52,657 bases of DNA. It comes from Puniceicoccales bacterium (GTDB lineage Bacteria; Verrucomicrobiota; Verrucomicrobiia; Opitutales; UBA9783). Under the pieces are notes generated by a model. The model did not search any database. It was not told the DNA's origin and was given only the letters and a program-made list of their open reading frames with translations. Of this stretch, positions 8,520 through 16,428 are shown one piece after another (the first letter of the stretch is position 1; the number at the start of each line of letters is the position of its first letter). The position numbers were made by a program, and so were the translations under genes. The stretch is from contig JAITAV010000014.1 in NCBI GenBank assembly GCA_031283895.1, forward strand, positions 1-52,657. The letters are read 5' to 3'.

Positions 8520-8897
8520 ATGAGCCAAATTATTCTTAAAGAGGTCAGTGCCGAGCAAATAAAAACGGATCGTAACCATTTTAAAGTGGGAGATGAAGTT
8601 TCGGTGTACATCCGTGTGCGTGAAGGTGATAAAGAAAGGATTCAAATATTTACAGGTATTGTGATTTCTCGCAAAGGGTCAGGCATTTCCGAAACATTTA
8701 CGGTACGTCGTGTTGACTCTGGGTATGGTATGGAACGTGTGTTTCCGTTGCATTCACCCGTGATCGAAAAAATTAGAGTTACAAAGGAAAGCATCGTATT
8801 ACGCGCTGCCAAGATGTATTACCTCCGGCGCCGGATTGGTAAGGAAGCGAGTAAAGTTAAAGAGAAACGCCTAGTGGTTTCCCCCAAAAGCGTTTAG
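8520..8897 (+). CDS. rplS: 50S ribosomal protein bL19
   Basis: Large-subunit protein at the 30S-50S interface. The 125 residues include the signatures FKVGDEVSVYIRVREGDKER and RRVDSGYGMERVFPLHSP, followed by the basic segment AKMYYLRRRIGKEA. Length is typical. Last gene of the rpsP-trmD-rplS operon. No clear terminator hairpin was found in the 194-bp gap after it. Confidence 0.97.
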   Translation: MSQIILKEVSAEQIKTDRNHFKVGDEVSVYIRVREGDKERIQIFTGIVISRKGSGISETFTVRRVDSGYGMERVFPLHSPVIEKIRVTKESIVLRAAKMYYLRRRIGKEASKVKEKRLVVSPKSV

Positions 8898-9091
8898 TAT
8901 TATTTCTTAATAAAAACTTTGTTATTTTTCCTCTTATGTGAGACGGGGGTTGCTAAAGTTTATCAAATCAGACCTTTTGTGTTTAAATTCATGAAGATAA
9001 ATTTTTTCAATAGAATAGTGTTTTTCAATGTTTCCTTTACGCGGTAAAACTTGCATTTTAAAAACGTGAGAAAACAAGTGCCAACATTTTT

Positions 9092-10006
9092 TTAGAATTG
9101 CACCATATTCAGTTGAGGTGCTACATTTTTTTGATTGGGTTCAATGGATTGCCCATTCAAGCAAAAGTGAATGGGTAAATTCCCTTGTCGAATTTTATTC
9201 AACAAGTTACGAGAATTGTCGTTTAGATAATTTTCAGATATTTCTAACTCTTTTAAGTTGGGCAAAATACATTGTATACCATTGGAAGTTTCTTGAAATA
9301 AACTTTCTATGGTTTGTAGGTTGGGACAATTTTTTAGCCTTAATATTTCTAGCGATTTTAAATTCAAAATGGATGCAATACTATTTAAATGCGTTTCACT
9401 GCAGTTAAGTTCCTTTAAACGTGGAGCGTGAAATTTACTTGGGAATTGAATTAATGGGTTGCTGGATAAGTCTAAATGCGTTAGGAACTTGTTGAAATCG
9501 TCACCTTGCCCATGAATTTGTTGGATTGAATTGTGAGCCAAATTGAGTGTTTGTAGACGTGGAAACGTACAAAAAAAACAATATTTAATTTGATTATTAG
9601 CCAGGTTTAGATATTCCAATGTAGGTAATTGTATCAGTGGAGAGGCTACTTTAATCAGATTATGGGATAGGTTTAATTCTTTGAGTTCTTTGAGAGTAAC
9701 TAAAGGATGAACGTTACTAATTAGGTTTTTTGACAACGATAAGTGTTGTAAATTTGTTAATTTTTCAAAACCGCTTAAATCTGAGATTTGTACGTTATCT
9801 GCTTGCAGTTGATCAATAGCTTCTAGCTTAATGGGTTCGTTGCTGGCATATTTACTAAATACGCGTTGCACTTGAGGGTCTTTAAAAGCAGAGTGTTTGC
9901 CTTGGCCAAAGGCAATGCATGTAACATTCACTAAGATAAATATAAAAATCAAATGTAACATGCATCCGTTACTCACGTAGTAGTGATATGTTTTTGAATT
10001 ATGCAC
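9092..10006 (-). CDS. secreted leucine-rich-repeat protein
   Basis: Exported protein of unknown partner. Either ATG 10006 (8 bp after the upstream gene) or ATG 9961 could start it. The latter gives a cleaner signal peptide, with the hydrophobic run LIFIFILVNVTCIAFGQ. From about residue 70 onward there are seven or eight LRR units with the LxxLxLxxNxI pattern, such as LTNLQHLSLSKNLIS, LKELKELNLSHNLIK and LPTLEYLNLANNQIK. Such repeats form a binding solenoid, similar to internalin-type surface proteins. There is no visible membrane anchor or sortase signal. It is co-transcribed with the AsmA-like gene. A role in envelope or host contact is inference. Confidence 0.8.
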   Translation of the reverse strand: MHNSKTYHYYVSNGCMLHLIFIFILVNVTCIAFGQGKHSAFKDPQVQRVFSKYASNEPIKLEAIDQLQADNVQISDLSGFEKLTNLQHLSLSKNLISNVHPLVTLKELKELNLSHNLIKVASPLIQLPTLEYLNLANNQIKYCFFCTFPRLQTLNLAHNSIQQIHGQGDDFNKFLTHLDLSSNPLIQFPSKFHAPRLKELNCSETHLNSIASILNLKSLEILRLKNCPNLQTIESLFQETSNGIQCILPNLKELEISENYLNDNSRNLLNKIRQGNLPIHFCLNGQSIEPNQKNVAPQLNMVQF

Positions 10007-10014
10007 TGCATAGT

Positions 10015-10743
10015 TTACTTTGATATTTGTATAAAATTACCGTTGGGGAGTGAGCTGACGCTGGTCAAAATGCTGGCTGTAATTTTTGTGTATACCGTTT
10101 CTAGAGAGGTAAATTCAAGTAAACTGTCCTGCTGTTCTTTAGAAAGATTAAAGCAGACGCTAGAAAACGAGTAATTTTTGTTAACCCTACTTTCTTGTGA
10201 TTTGATTTCATTTTGTGAATAGTAACGAAAACCAACAAACCCATTTAATTTGACCGTGAGTTCATCAATAATGACGCCTCTTGTAGGTGATGATTTCGTA
10301 TTTTGGGAGGCAACGTCCAAGGTGCGTGAAAAGTTTGCAACAAATTGTTGTATGTTATTTTTTGTCTCTTCATTGATGCAAGTAAAGCCGCGAAAATCCA
10401 AGGTTATTTTTTCGAACTCTAAGGTTTTTTGAAAAAATTTTGTGATTGGAATGCGGCATGCAATTTCTCTAATTTTAATCCAATCCGAAGAACTGAAGTC
10501 ACGTGAATTATTTAGTATGATATTTTTAAATGTGAATTCTCCTTGCATTAAATTAAGTTCACAGCTCTCGATATTGCATTGAAAACCTGTTTTGTTGTAA
10601 ATCCATTGATTCAATACCCATGGGATCCAATGATTCGCCGTGTATAAAGCTGCAATTACCCAAATGGGTAAAGAGAGTAATAGTCCCGTTAACATTGACC
10701 ACAAGCCGCGAAATGGAAACAAAAGTAAATTAAACACAAACAT
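10015..10743 (-). CDS. membrane-anchored AsmA-like protein
   Basis: I recognise this only in outline. The 242 residues begin with a hydrophobic anchor (about residues 15-36). This is followed by a pattern common in the N-terminus of AsmA/TamB-like envelope proteins: a short amphipathic segment, GFQCNIESCELNLMQGEF and FKNIILNNSRDF. The predicted bulk lies in the periplasm. It is much shorter than classical AsmA (~600 residues), so it may represent only the N-terminal module. It leads the operon with the LRR gene. A promoter with 17-bp spacing precedes it and leaves almost no untranslated leader. Confidence 0.5.
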   Translation of the reverse strand: MFVFNLLLFPFRGLWSMLTGLLLSLPIWVIAALYTANHWIPWVLNQWIYNKTGFQCNIESCELNLMQGEFTFKNIILNNSRDFSSSDWIKIREIACRIPITKFFQKTLEFEKITLDFRGFTCINEETKNNIQQFVANFSRTLDVASQNTKSSPTRGVIIDELTVKLNGFVGFRYYSQNEIKSQESRVNKNYSFSSVCFNLSKEQQDSLLEFTSLETVYTKITASILTSVSSLPNGNFIQISK

Positions 10744-10752
10744 AGCTTGAAA

Positions 10753-10781
10753 ATTATGTTATTGAATGACACAGAACGCAA
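10753..10781 (-). promoter_or_regulatory. promoter of the AsmA-like/LRR operon
   Basis: On the minus strand TTGCGT (10781-10776) is followed after exactly 17 bp by CATAAT (10758-10753), 5 of 6 matches to the -10 consensus. The start ATG at 10743 lies 9 nt beyond the -10, so the transcript would have little or no leader. There is no Shine-Dalgarno. Confidence 0.5.
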
Positions 10782-11207
10782 GACTTTATTTTATGTTTCA
10801 ATGAGTTAGCCTCTTTTTCCGTCGAATTTTATTTTAGCAAACAGCAATTTATGTCCATGATGTCATGGTTGTCGAACTTAAATTTGATCCTTGATGATAT
10901 CACTACTTCGACGCGAAAAATAATCATCCAATATTCCGTTTTTATGCATCGATGTTTCTCTTGCCTACGCATTTCCATGTTTATCATGCCATTTCTAACA
11001 AGGTTTGAAAAGTGGGTACCCTTTCAATAGATTAATCGTGGTATTTTTAAGTCATTTTTACCAGGTAACTTACAATGTAAAAGCTATCACCAAAATTGTT
11101 GCACAGTTAGTTGTAATACTTGTTGCAGCGTTTGTACAAATGTAAAATAAATGTTATAAAAACTTGACCTTAACCATTTTATGTATTCCTTTAGAAAATC
11201 ACCGAGT
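10782..11207. other. gene-free stretch before tRNA-Ala
   Basis: Around 430 bp with no convincing open frame. TTGACC at 11164-11169 is a possible -35 for the tRNA genes that follow, but no matching -10 is apparent. Confidence 0.5.
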
Positions 11208-11283
11208 GGGGTTGTAGCTCAGCTGGAAGAGCATCACAATGGCATTGTGGGGGTCGTCGGTTCGAATCCGATCAACTCCACCA
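11208..11283 (+). tRNA. tRNA-Ala (GGC)
   Basis: The acceptor stem GGGGTTG (11208-11214) pairs with CAACTCC (11273-11279) and contains the G3:U70 wobble pair, the universal alanine identity element. The anticodon loop is ATGGCAT, anticodon GGC. The T-arm TCGGTTCGAATCCGA is canonical and the CCA end is encoded (11281-11283). It is 25 bp upstream of a tRNA-Leu and probably transcribed with it. Confidence 0.96.
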
Positions 11284-11308
11284 TTTTTTTAACAACCTTT
11301 AATGACAG

Positions 11309-11392
11309 GCTGAAGTGGTGAAAAGGCAGACACGCATGATTCAGGTTCATGTGCCGAGAGGCATGGGGGTTCAAGTCCCCCTTTCAGCACCA
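11309..11392 (+). tRNA. tRNA-Leu (CAG)
   Basis: Class II tRNA with a long variable arm. The acceptor stem is GCTGAAG/TTTCAGC (G7·U66 wobble). The anticodon stem CATGA/TCATG encloses TTCAGGT, anticodon CAG, reading CUG. The T-arm is GGGGGTTCAAGTCCCCC and CCA is encoded (11390-11392). Confidence 0.95.
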
Positions 11393-12049
11393 AATGATGC
11401 ATTTTAATTAAGGGAAAGGGGTCTTACTTGAAAGTAAAACAAGAAAATAAACGTTAATTTCAACAAGTGACTTAAAAGTAAGTGCAAATACTTATTTTTA
11501 GCTTGTGACTTTTTAATACAAAATCCACAGAAATTTATTGTCTTCAATATTCAGGTATTAAGGATTTGAAGCGTAGTAGAAAAGATAAACTTTGATACAG
11601 GATACATTCATCTTTAGAGATGTCTACTTGCCCGAGAATACACATAGGCAATCCACAAGGTATGGCCCTAAGGCTTGTGAGTGGGTGACGGCATGCGCAG
11701 AACGACCCATGCATCGTTGAATTTCGATGTTTCTGGAATTACATTTGCCGGCAACACATTTTCTTGGTTTACATTCCTAAGTAGCGTACGGAAGCGTACT
11801 CAGCGGTTACTCAACTGTTACGCATTAAGCCCTGTGGCTTCATCTAATGGGGTGTTTTCTTTTACGCAGATAACTTTTGTGTTGTCGCATTCAACGAGCA
11901 CGAATCTCGCAGCGTTGGGAGCCTATGTGGAAGCAATTATGAGGAACGTTCAATGCTTGCGAGTTATGGACGGCCAAAGAGAAGTTGACAAGATGTTCAT
12001 CTACCTACTTGACTACCAATGGGAAGTAAGTTACCCTTTAAACAATACC
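11393..12049. other. stretch between tRNA-Leu and the prepilin gene
   Basis: The first ~290 bp hold nothing supportable. From 11681 a frame stays open for 123 codons and runs in phase into the prepilin gene at 12050. The encoded sequence has no recognisable motif and would put a nonsensical extension before a prepilin leader. I treat it as non-coding or as a remnant. Confidence 0.45.
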
Positions 12050-12604
12050 ATGCAAAAGAAGGGTGGATTTACGGTGTTGGAAGTTTTAATTTCGGCGGGT
12101 TTATTTACAATCGTTGTGTTGGGAATTTCGCAGACGGTATTGACCATGCACCGTTACGCCCGGTCCAATCTTTGTAAAATGCAGGCGCATTTATTTGCCG
12201 TAAGTGTTTTTGAGCAATTGCTCTGCGATACGCATCCCTATGAAGTAGACACTACGACGAATGCCAGTATCTCTTTAAGAGATTTGGGAAATCCAAGTAG
12301 CAGGTCCATTGTTTTGCGTGCCAATAATGCAACCAGCAATACTTCGTTTACGCGTTCGGTTTATGAGGCGAATGACCTGTCGATTGAATTGAAATTAACG
12401 GTTCAAAACTCACCTTTGTACAACGATTATGGAACCAAAAGTCGTACGGAAATTAATCCTCCCGAAGGGTTTCAAGCATTGCGATTGGTTTACAGTTGGG
12501 CTACGCCGACCGTGACGAATCTGGCTGACAAATCCACTTGGTTTTCGAATGAATTGTACGCCATTCGTCCAATAACCCCAGATGATCCCAATTACGATGT
12601 GTAG
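12050..12604 (+). CDS. type IV prepilin-like / pseudopilin protein
   Basis: Membrane protein with a class III (prepilin peptidase) leader. The start ATG 12050 gives MQKKGGFTVLEVLISAGLFT. Cleavage after Gly6 would leave Phe as residue 1 and Glu at position 5, the hallmark pair. A hydrophobic helix follows. The remaining 184-residue protein is a small globular domain without known signature, like PulJ/PilV/PilW minor pilins. There are no assembly genes (PilB/PilC/PilD-like) in the window. The frame is open 369 nt further upstream, but the leader motif decides the start. Role in a pilus or type II-like system is inferred. Confidence 0.75.
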   Translation: MQKKGGFTVLEVLISAGLFTIVVLGISQTVLTMHRYARSNLCKMQAHLFAVSVFEQLLCDTHPYEVDTTTNASISLRDLGNPSSRSIVLRANNATSNTSFTRSVYEANDLSIELKLTVQNSPLYNDYGTKSRTEINPPEGFQALRLVYSWATPTVTNLADKSTWFSNELYAIRPITPDDPNYDV

Positions 12605-12798
12605 AATGATATTTGAGCCTTAGATTTTTAAAGGCCAGGGCGTTAGCTTTTTGCAGCAAGAAATCTTTTTGTATGCATCAGGGGAAAGATGGAATACGTA
12701 CGGTGGAAATTGTTTTGTCAAAATAAGATATTAATTTGCGGTGGCTTGAGTGAAATCTTTATATTTTTGCCTTTACAACTTTATAGGTGGGATGCTTG

Positions 12799-12804
12799 TA
12801 TAAT
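12799..12804 (+). promoter_or_regulatory. -10 box of rpmI-rplT-pheS
   Basis: A perfect TATAAT ends 8 nt before the rpmI ATG (12813). A TTTACA (12772-12777) lies 21 bp upstream, so the -35 is poorly spaced. No Shine-Dalgarno exists between box and ATG. The arrangement predicts an essentially leaderless rpmI transcript. Confidence 0.5.
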
Positions 12805-12812
12805 AACAGTTT

Positions 12813-13007
12813 ATGCAAAAGACAAAAAAATCGATTGCTAAAAAGTTTAAGATAACGGGTACTGGAAAGGTGTTGCACCGTAAGCCTGGATTTAGGCATT
12901 TTTTGCGCCGCAAATCCACGGTTTGTTTGCGTAAGGCGTGCAGCGATCAAGCATTAGGGAGCGCGGCCTTAGCGAGACAAGTGAAGGCCAGTCTGCCCTT
13001 TGCTTAA
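12813..13007 (+). CDS. rpmI: 50S ribosomal protein bL35
   Basis: Small basic large-subunit protein. The 64 residues follow the family pattern: KTKKSIAKKFKITGTGKVL near the start and RHFLRRKST in the middle. It precedes rplT as in most bacteria. infC, the usual first gene of this operon, is absent upstream. Confidence 0.95.
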   Translation: MQKTKKSIAKKFKITGTGKVLHRKPGFRHFLRRKSTVCLRKACSDQALGSAALARQVKASLPFA

Positions 13008-13025
13008 AAACTTGAATAGCTTGAG

Positions 13026-13054
13026 GTAGGGTATTTTTTGAACGACGACCCTAC
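13026..13054 (+). promoter_or_regulatory. hairpin between rpmI and rplT
   Basis: GTAGGGT (13026-13032) pairs perfectly with ACCCTAC (13048-13054) around a 15-nt loop. It lies in the 73-bp gap, 26 bp before the rplT start. In E. coli and B. subtilis bL20 represses its own operon by binding mRNA structures. A similar role is possible but unproven. The T-run lies inside the loop, so it is not a standard terminator. Confidence 0.4.
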
Positions 13055-13080
13055 ATCGGCAGTAAAGAGAGGTAAAGATT

Positions 13081-13437
13081 ATGACAAGAGTAACGAATGG
13101 AGTTGCAACAAGAAAACGTCGTAAACGGGTATTAAAACAAACAAGAGGGTTTTTTGGTAATAAATCACGTTTGTTTCGATACGCGCACGATGCCGTTTTG
13201 CGTGCTGGCGCATTTGCTTTTCGCGATCGTCGAAAGAAAAAAACAGTATTTCGTCAACTATGGATTGTGCGTATTAATGCGGCTTGTCGTACTGCCAATA
13301 TCAGCTACAGTCGTTTTATGAATGGTCTCAAGAAATTGAATATCGGCTTGGATCGTAAGCAGCTGAGTGAATTGGCAGTACGGAATGAGGTTGGGTTTAG
13401 TCAGTTGATGGAACAGGTTAAAAAGGTTTTAGCCTAA
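13081..13437 (+). CDS. rplT: 50S ribosomal protein bL20
   Basis: Large-subunit assembly protein that binds 23S rRNA directly. The 118 residues include the basic N-terminus RKRRKRVLKQTRGFFGNKSR and the C-terminal KKLNIGLDRKQLSELA. Length is typical. A strong ribosome binding site, AGAGAGG, lies upstream of the ATG. pheS begins 2 bp after the stop. Confidence 0.97.
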   Translation: MTRVTNGVATRKRRKRVLKQTRGFFGNKSRLFRYAHDAVLRAGAFAFRDRRKKKTVFRQLWIVRINAACRTANISYSRFMNGLKKLNIGLDRKQLSELAVRNEVGFSQLMEQVKKVLA

Positions 13438-13439
13438 AA

Positions 13440-14483
13440 ATGAGTGATGGCGATGCATTGACGCAGCTGCACAAAGAAGCTTTACTTGCCATAGAAGCGG
13501 TTGATTCTATGCATGCATTGCAGCTTGTTAAGACGCAATATTTGGGGCCCAAAAGTGCCTTGATGCGTCAATTGAAAACGCTCAGTACCTTATCAAACGA
13601 GCAAAAAATTGCGGTTGGACAAACAATTAATCGGATTAAGCAAGATTTAGAGCAAAGCTTAGCGAAAAAGGGGTGTGCGCTGCAGGAGAAAATGCAGCTG
13701 ACCTATTTAGGGAATCCCCCGGATCCTTCTTTGGCGAGTCCAGTGCATTTGCAAGTACCGCTGCATCCATTGACGCAGACACGCGATAAGATGTTATCCA
13801 TCTTTACGCAATTAGGTTTTTCCATTGTGGAAGGTCCGGAGATTGATACCGAATGGTTTTGTTTTGATGCGCTCAATATGCCTAAAAATCACCCGGCTCG
13901 CAATGAGCAGGACACGTTTTTCTTGCATCAAAGTGCACGTGTTAGTTCAACCTCCAAAAAGGTGAATGAAAATTACTTATTGCGTACGCACACATCCACC
14001 GTACAGATTCGCACGCTGTTAAAACATAAACCCCCATTGAAAATTGTTTCGTCGGGACGCGTGTTTCGTCGAGATACCGTAGATGCAACTCACAACTTTA
14101 ATTTCCATCAGACCGAAGGCTTATGCGTGAGTTCAGAAACTAATTTATTGGATTTAAAAGGAACGCTCGACTTTTTTGTGAAAGCATTTTTTGGCGAAAC
14201 TTACAAAATGCGCCTACGTCCAAGTTTTTTTCCATTTACGGAACCTAGTTTTGAAATGGATATTTTTGTTCCACATTTGGGGAAAATCAAGGACACTTGG
14301 ATCGAAGTTTGTGGCTGCGGGATGGTAAATCCGAAAGTATTTGAAGCCGTGGGACTTAATGGACAAGAATGGCAAGGATTTGCATTTGGATTTGGTGTTG
14401 AGCGTCTTGCAATGCTCTTGTATGGCATTGATGACGTGCGTCGTTTTTATCAAAATGATGAACGCTTCCTAAAACAATTTTAA
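13440..14483 (+). CDS. pheS: phenylalanyl-tRNA synthetase alpha subunit
   Basis: Catalytic subunit of the alpha2-beta2 PheRS. The 347 residues have an N-terminal coiled-coil region. They then show the class II core motifs GFSIVEGPEIDTEWFCFDAL, FRRDTVDATHNFNFHQTEGL (motif 2) and FGFGVERLAML (motif 3). Length is typical. pheT, normally adjacent, is not in the window. Co-transcribed with rpmI-rplT. Confidence 0.97.
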   Translation: MSDGDALTQLHKEALLAIEAVDSMHALQLVKTQYLGPKSALMRQLKTLSTLSNEQKIAVGQTINRIKQDLEQSLAKKGCALQEKMQLTYLGNPPDPSLASPVHLQVPLHPLTQTRDKMLSIFTQLGFSIVEGPEIDTEWFCFDALNMPKNHPARNEQDTFFLHQSARVSSTSKKVNENYLLRTHTSTVQIRTLLKHKPPLKIVSSGRVFRRDTVDATHNFNFHQTEGLCVSSETNLLDLKGTLDFFVKAFFGETYKMRLRPSFFPFTEPSFEMDIFVPHLGKIKDTWIEVCGCGMVNPKVFEAVGLNGQEWQGFAFGFGVERLAMLLYGIDDVRRFYQNDERFLKQF

Positions 14484-14515
14484 TAAGCTTTGCCGCATCA
14501 TTTTTAAACCAAGAG

Positions 14516-14935
14516 ATGACGATGGAAGAGGTCATTATTGTCAGCTCGAAAGTGTGTTATCTGTCCAGTGTTATAGGTTTCGTAGAAAAAATATGCAAGC
14601 AAGCAGGTCTCTCTGAGAACAGTTTTATTCCCATTGCAATTGTCATTGAAGAGATTTTTACAAATATCGTTCGTCACGCCTACGGTGAAGATGTTATGGG
14701 TACAATTGAAGTCAACTGTCGTATAAATCTAGATATTCGAAAAGTAGAAATCGTATTTGTGGATGACGGAAAGGCTTACAATCCACTGGAACAGAAAGAT
14801 CCCGATATTACTTTACCGGTTGCGGAACGTCCTGTGGGAGGGCTTGGCATTCTAATCGTCAAAAAATGGGTGAATGGCATTCGATATGCGTACAAGAATG
14901 GTCGCAATCATTTGAGCATTGAAAAGGCTTTGTAA
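14516..14935 (+). CDS. RsbW/SpoIIAB-like anti-sigma histidine-kinase-fold ATPase
   Basis: Small GHKL-fold protein (HATPase_c_2) of the type that binds a sigma factor or phosphorylates an anti-anti-sigma protein. In 139 residues the N-box EEIFTNIVRHAYGE carries Asn50. The G1-type box is FVDDGKAYNP (81-90), and the glycine-rich lid is GGLGILIVK (108-116). Length fits stand-alone anti-sigma factors. It starts 32 bp after pheS, possibly by read-through. No partner (STAS protein, PP2C phosphatase or sigma factor) is in the window, so its target is unknown. Confidence 0.85.
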   Translation: MTMEEVIIVSSKVCYLSSVIGFVEKICKQAGLSENSFIPIAIVIEEIFTNIVRHAYGEDVMGTIEVNCRINLDIRKVEIVFVDDGKAYNPLEQKDPDITLPVAERPVGGLGILIVKKWVNGIRYAYKNGRNHLSIEKAL

Positions 14936-16075
14936 TGCGTGAGTTTTGTCGATCCTGGACAGGACAGAATCGGTTTAGCAATTAACAATGGAACCAAATA
15001 ACATCTAACACCAATGTAGATGGAATGTGGATTGAGACCGTGAAGGAGCGGTGTGATAACCTTAGGAAATAATTGCAGTTAATTCCCTTGACAGGCAATT
15101 AACAATAGTCTCATTTGGTACAACTATGGATGGTAAGAGCGATCTTGTGAGTGCTTTGAAGTTCTTACTGGATGGCATTGAATAAACATATATCTGAGCT
15201 CACGCAAATGGTGGTTTTTTGATATCTCTTGGAACCAGGTAATGCGGTGTACACCGGCGATATAGGGGATGCAACGCAGAACAAAACGGCATACAGTTTT
15301 GAAACTTATGTAAAATCGGTTTGTGCTGTTGAGGTTCATTGAACATATACCCAGAAGGTCCATTACTCCATGATGCGACCGATGCCTTCACACATCGCAA
15401 CTTACGGTAACCGCAGCCGAGAGTCGCAAGTCATAACCCATGGACTTAGTTGCTTTTTTCAAAACACTTGCTGAAGGAAAAGAAATGTTCCCGTGGGCAA
15501 CTTCAATAAGATTTTGTTGATGTTAATCTTACGTAAAAGCAGTTTTAACAAGATCCCATTGTCTTCGTCATTCTGAATTGCAACGGAGGAATCTGCGAAG
15601 GTGTTGTCTCATGACTTAAATACCTGCTCGTTTTCCTTTGTAAAGATTCACGTAGAACGAGATGGAGGGCTACTATCAACAACCCCAATGATGCAAAGTA
15701 AATATCGGGAAAGCAGGTGAAGATGATTAAGTCCTCACATCGTACTTTAACCTAGGGCACCCCTTTATGCGCTTCTGCTAAATGCATCACATAGCCTTGC
15801 CCTCCATTGAACCCAATGGGATTTTACGCCAATACGTTTACGCCCGGCGAAGTGTCCGACGTAGGATGGAATGGGATTGAATGAAAAAGATACGGCTAAC
15901 ATCTGGGAAATACTTGCATGAAAGACTAACGTTGTATAGCATACGTTGAAGGGAACTTTGACATCCGTACATCTTGGAATGTTACTTATGCTCAAGTGTA
16001 ATGGTAAAAAATATTTTTGCCAAAAAAGCTTGCTATCCATGAAACATGCTAAGCAATATAAATCAAGGAAGATTT
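14936..16075. other. 1.1-kb decayed intergenic region
   Basis: No intact gene. Several short protein-like readings survive without starts. One is the plus-strand peptide AVYTGDIGDATQNKTAYSFE near 15240-15300; another is NTFTPGEVSDVGWNGIE ending in TGA near 15880. A 12-mer GCAATTAACAAT occurs twice (14978-14989, 15095-15106). The 134-bp dispersed repeat copy lies at 15551-15684. TTGACA at 15958-15963 may serve the tRNA-Leu. The whole looks like an eroded gene region. Confidence 0.5.
15551..15684. repeat. dispersed repeat, copy A
   Basis: This segment matches 52526-52657 over its full length in the same orientation with only small indels. Shared blocks include CTGAATTGCAACGGAGG, CCTGCTCGTTTTCCTTTGTA and GAGATGGAGGGCT. 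No terminal inverted repeats or target duplications are evident. It may be a fragment of a decayed mobile element or multicopy gene. Confidence 0.85.
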
Positions 16076-16161
16076 GCCTGGATGGCGGAATTGGCAGACG
16101 CGCTGGACTCAAAATCCAGTTCTTTAACGGAGTGAGGGTTCGACCCCCTCTCCAGGTACCA
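16076..16161 (+). tRNA. tRNA-Leu (CAA)
   Basis: Class II tRNA. The acceptor stem GCCTGGA (16076-16082) pairs with TCCAGGT (16151-16157; G1·U72 wobble). The anticodon stem CTGGA/TCCAG encloses CTCAAAA, anticodon CAA, reading UUG. The variable arm is long, the T-arm is GAGGGTTCGACCCCCTC, and CCA is encoded (16159-16161). Confidence 0.95.
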
Positions 16162-16428
16162 CTCAACGAGGTGGGTTTTGCCTGTGCTCGTTAATGGGGT
16201 AGGGTGAGCTTTGTCGGATTAAAAAAGCAAATAGAGATGTTTGGGGGGGGGTACACTTCTTGCGATACGTATCGTGTGGTGATTGGCTACAGTTTTATTT
16301 AAAAAAATGCGGCGTACGAAGACGCATGTTAAAACATATGCATAGCAGACGATCTTGCGGAGCTTATGCAATATCTACAGCAACATATTGACAAAATCGT
16401 TTAGAAACGCTTTCCTGATAATAATTCT
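16162..16428. other. gap between tRNA-Leu and nusA
   Basis: No gene. It contains a run of nine G (16243-16251), a perfect 12-bp palindrome CGATACGTATCG (16263-16274), and TTGACA (16388-16393). A GATAAT (16417-16422) ends 6 nt before the nusA ATG. The TTGACA-GATAAT spacing (23 bp) is too long for a standard promoter. Confidence 0.5.
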
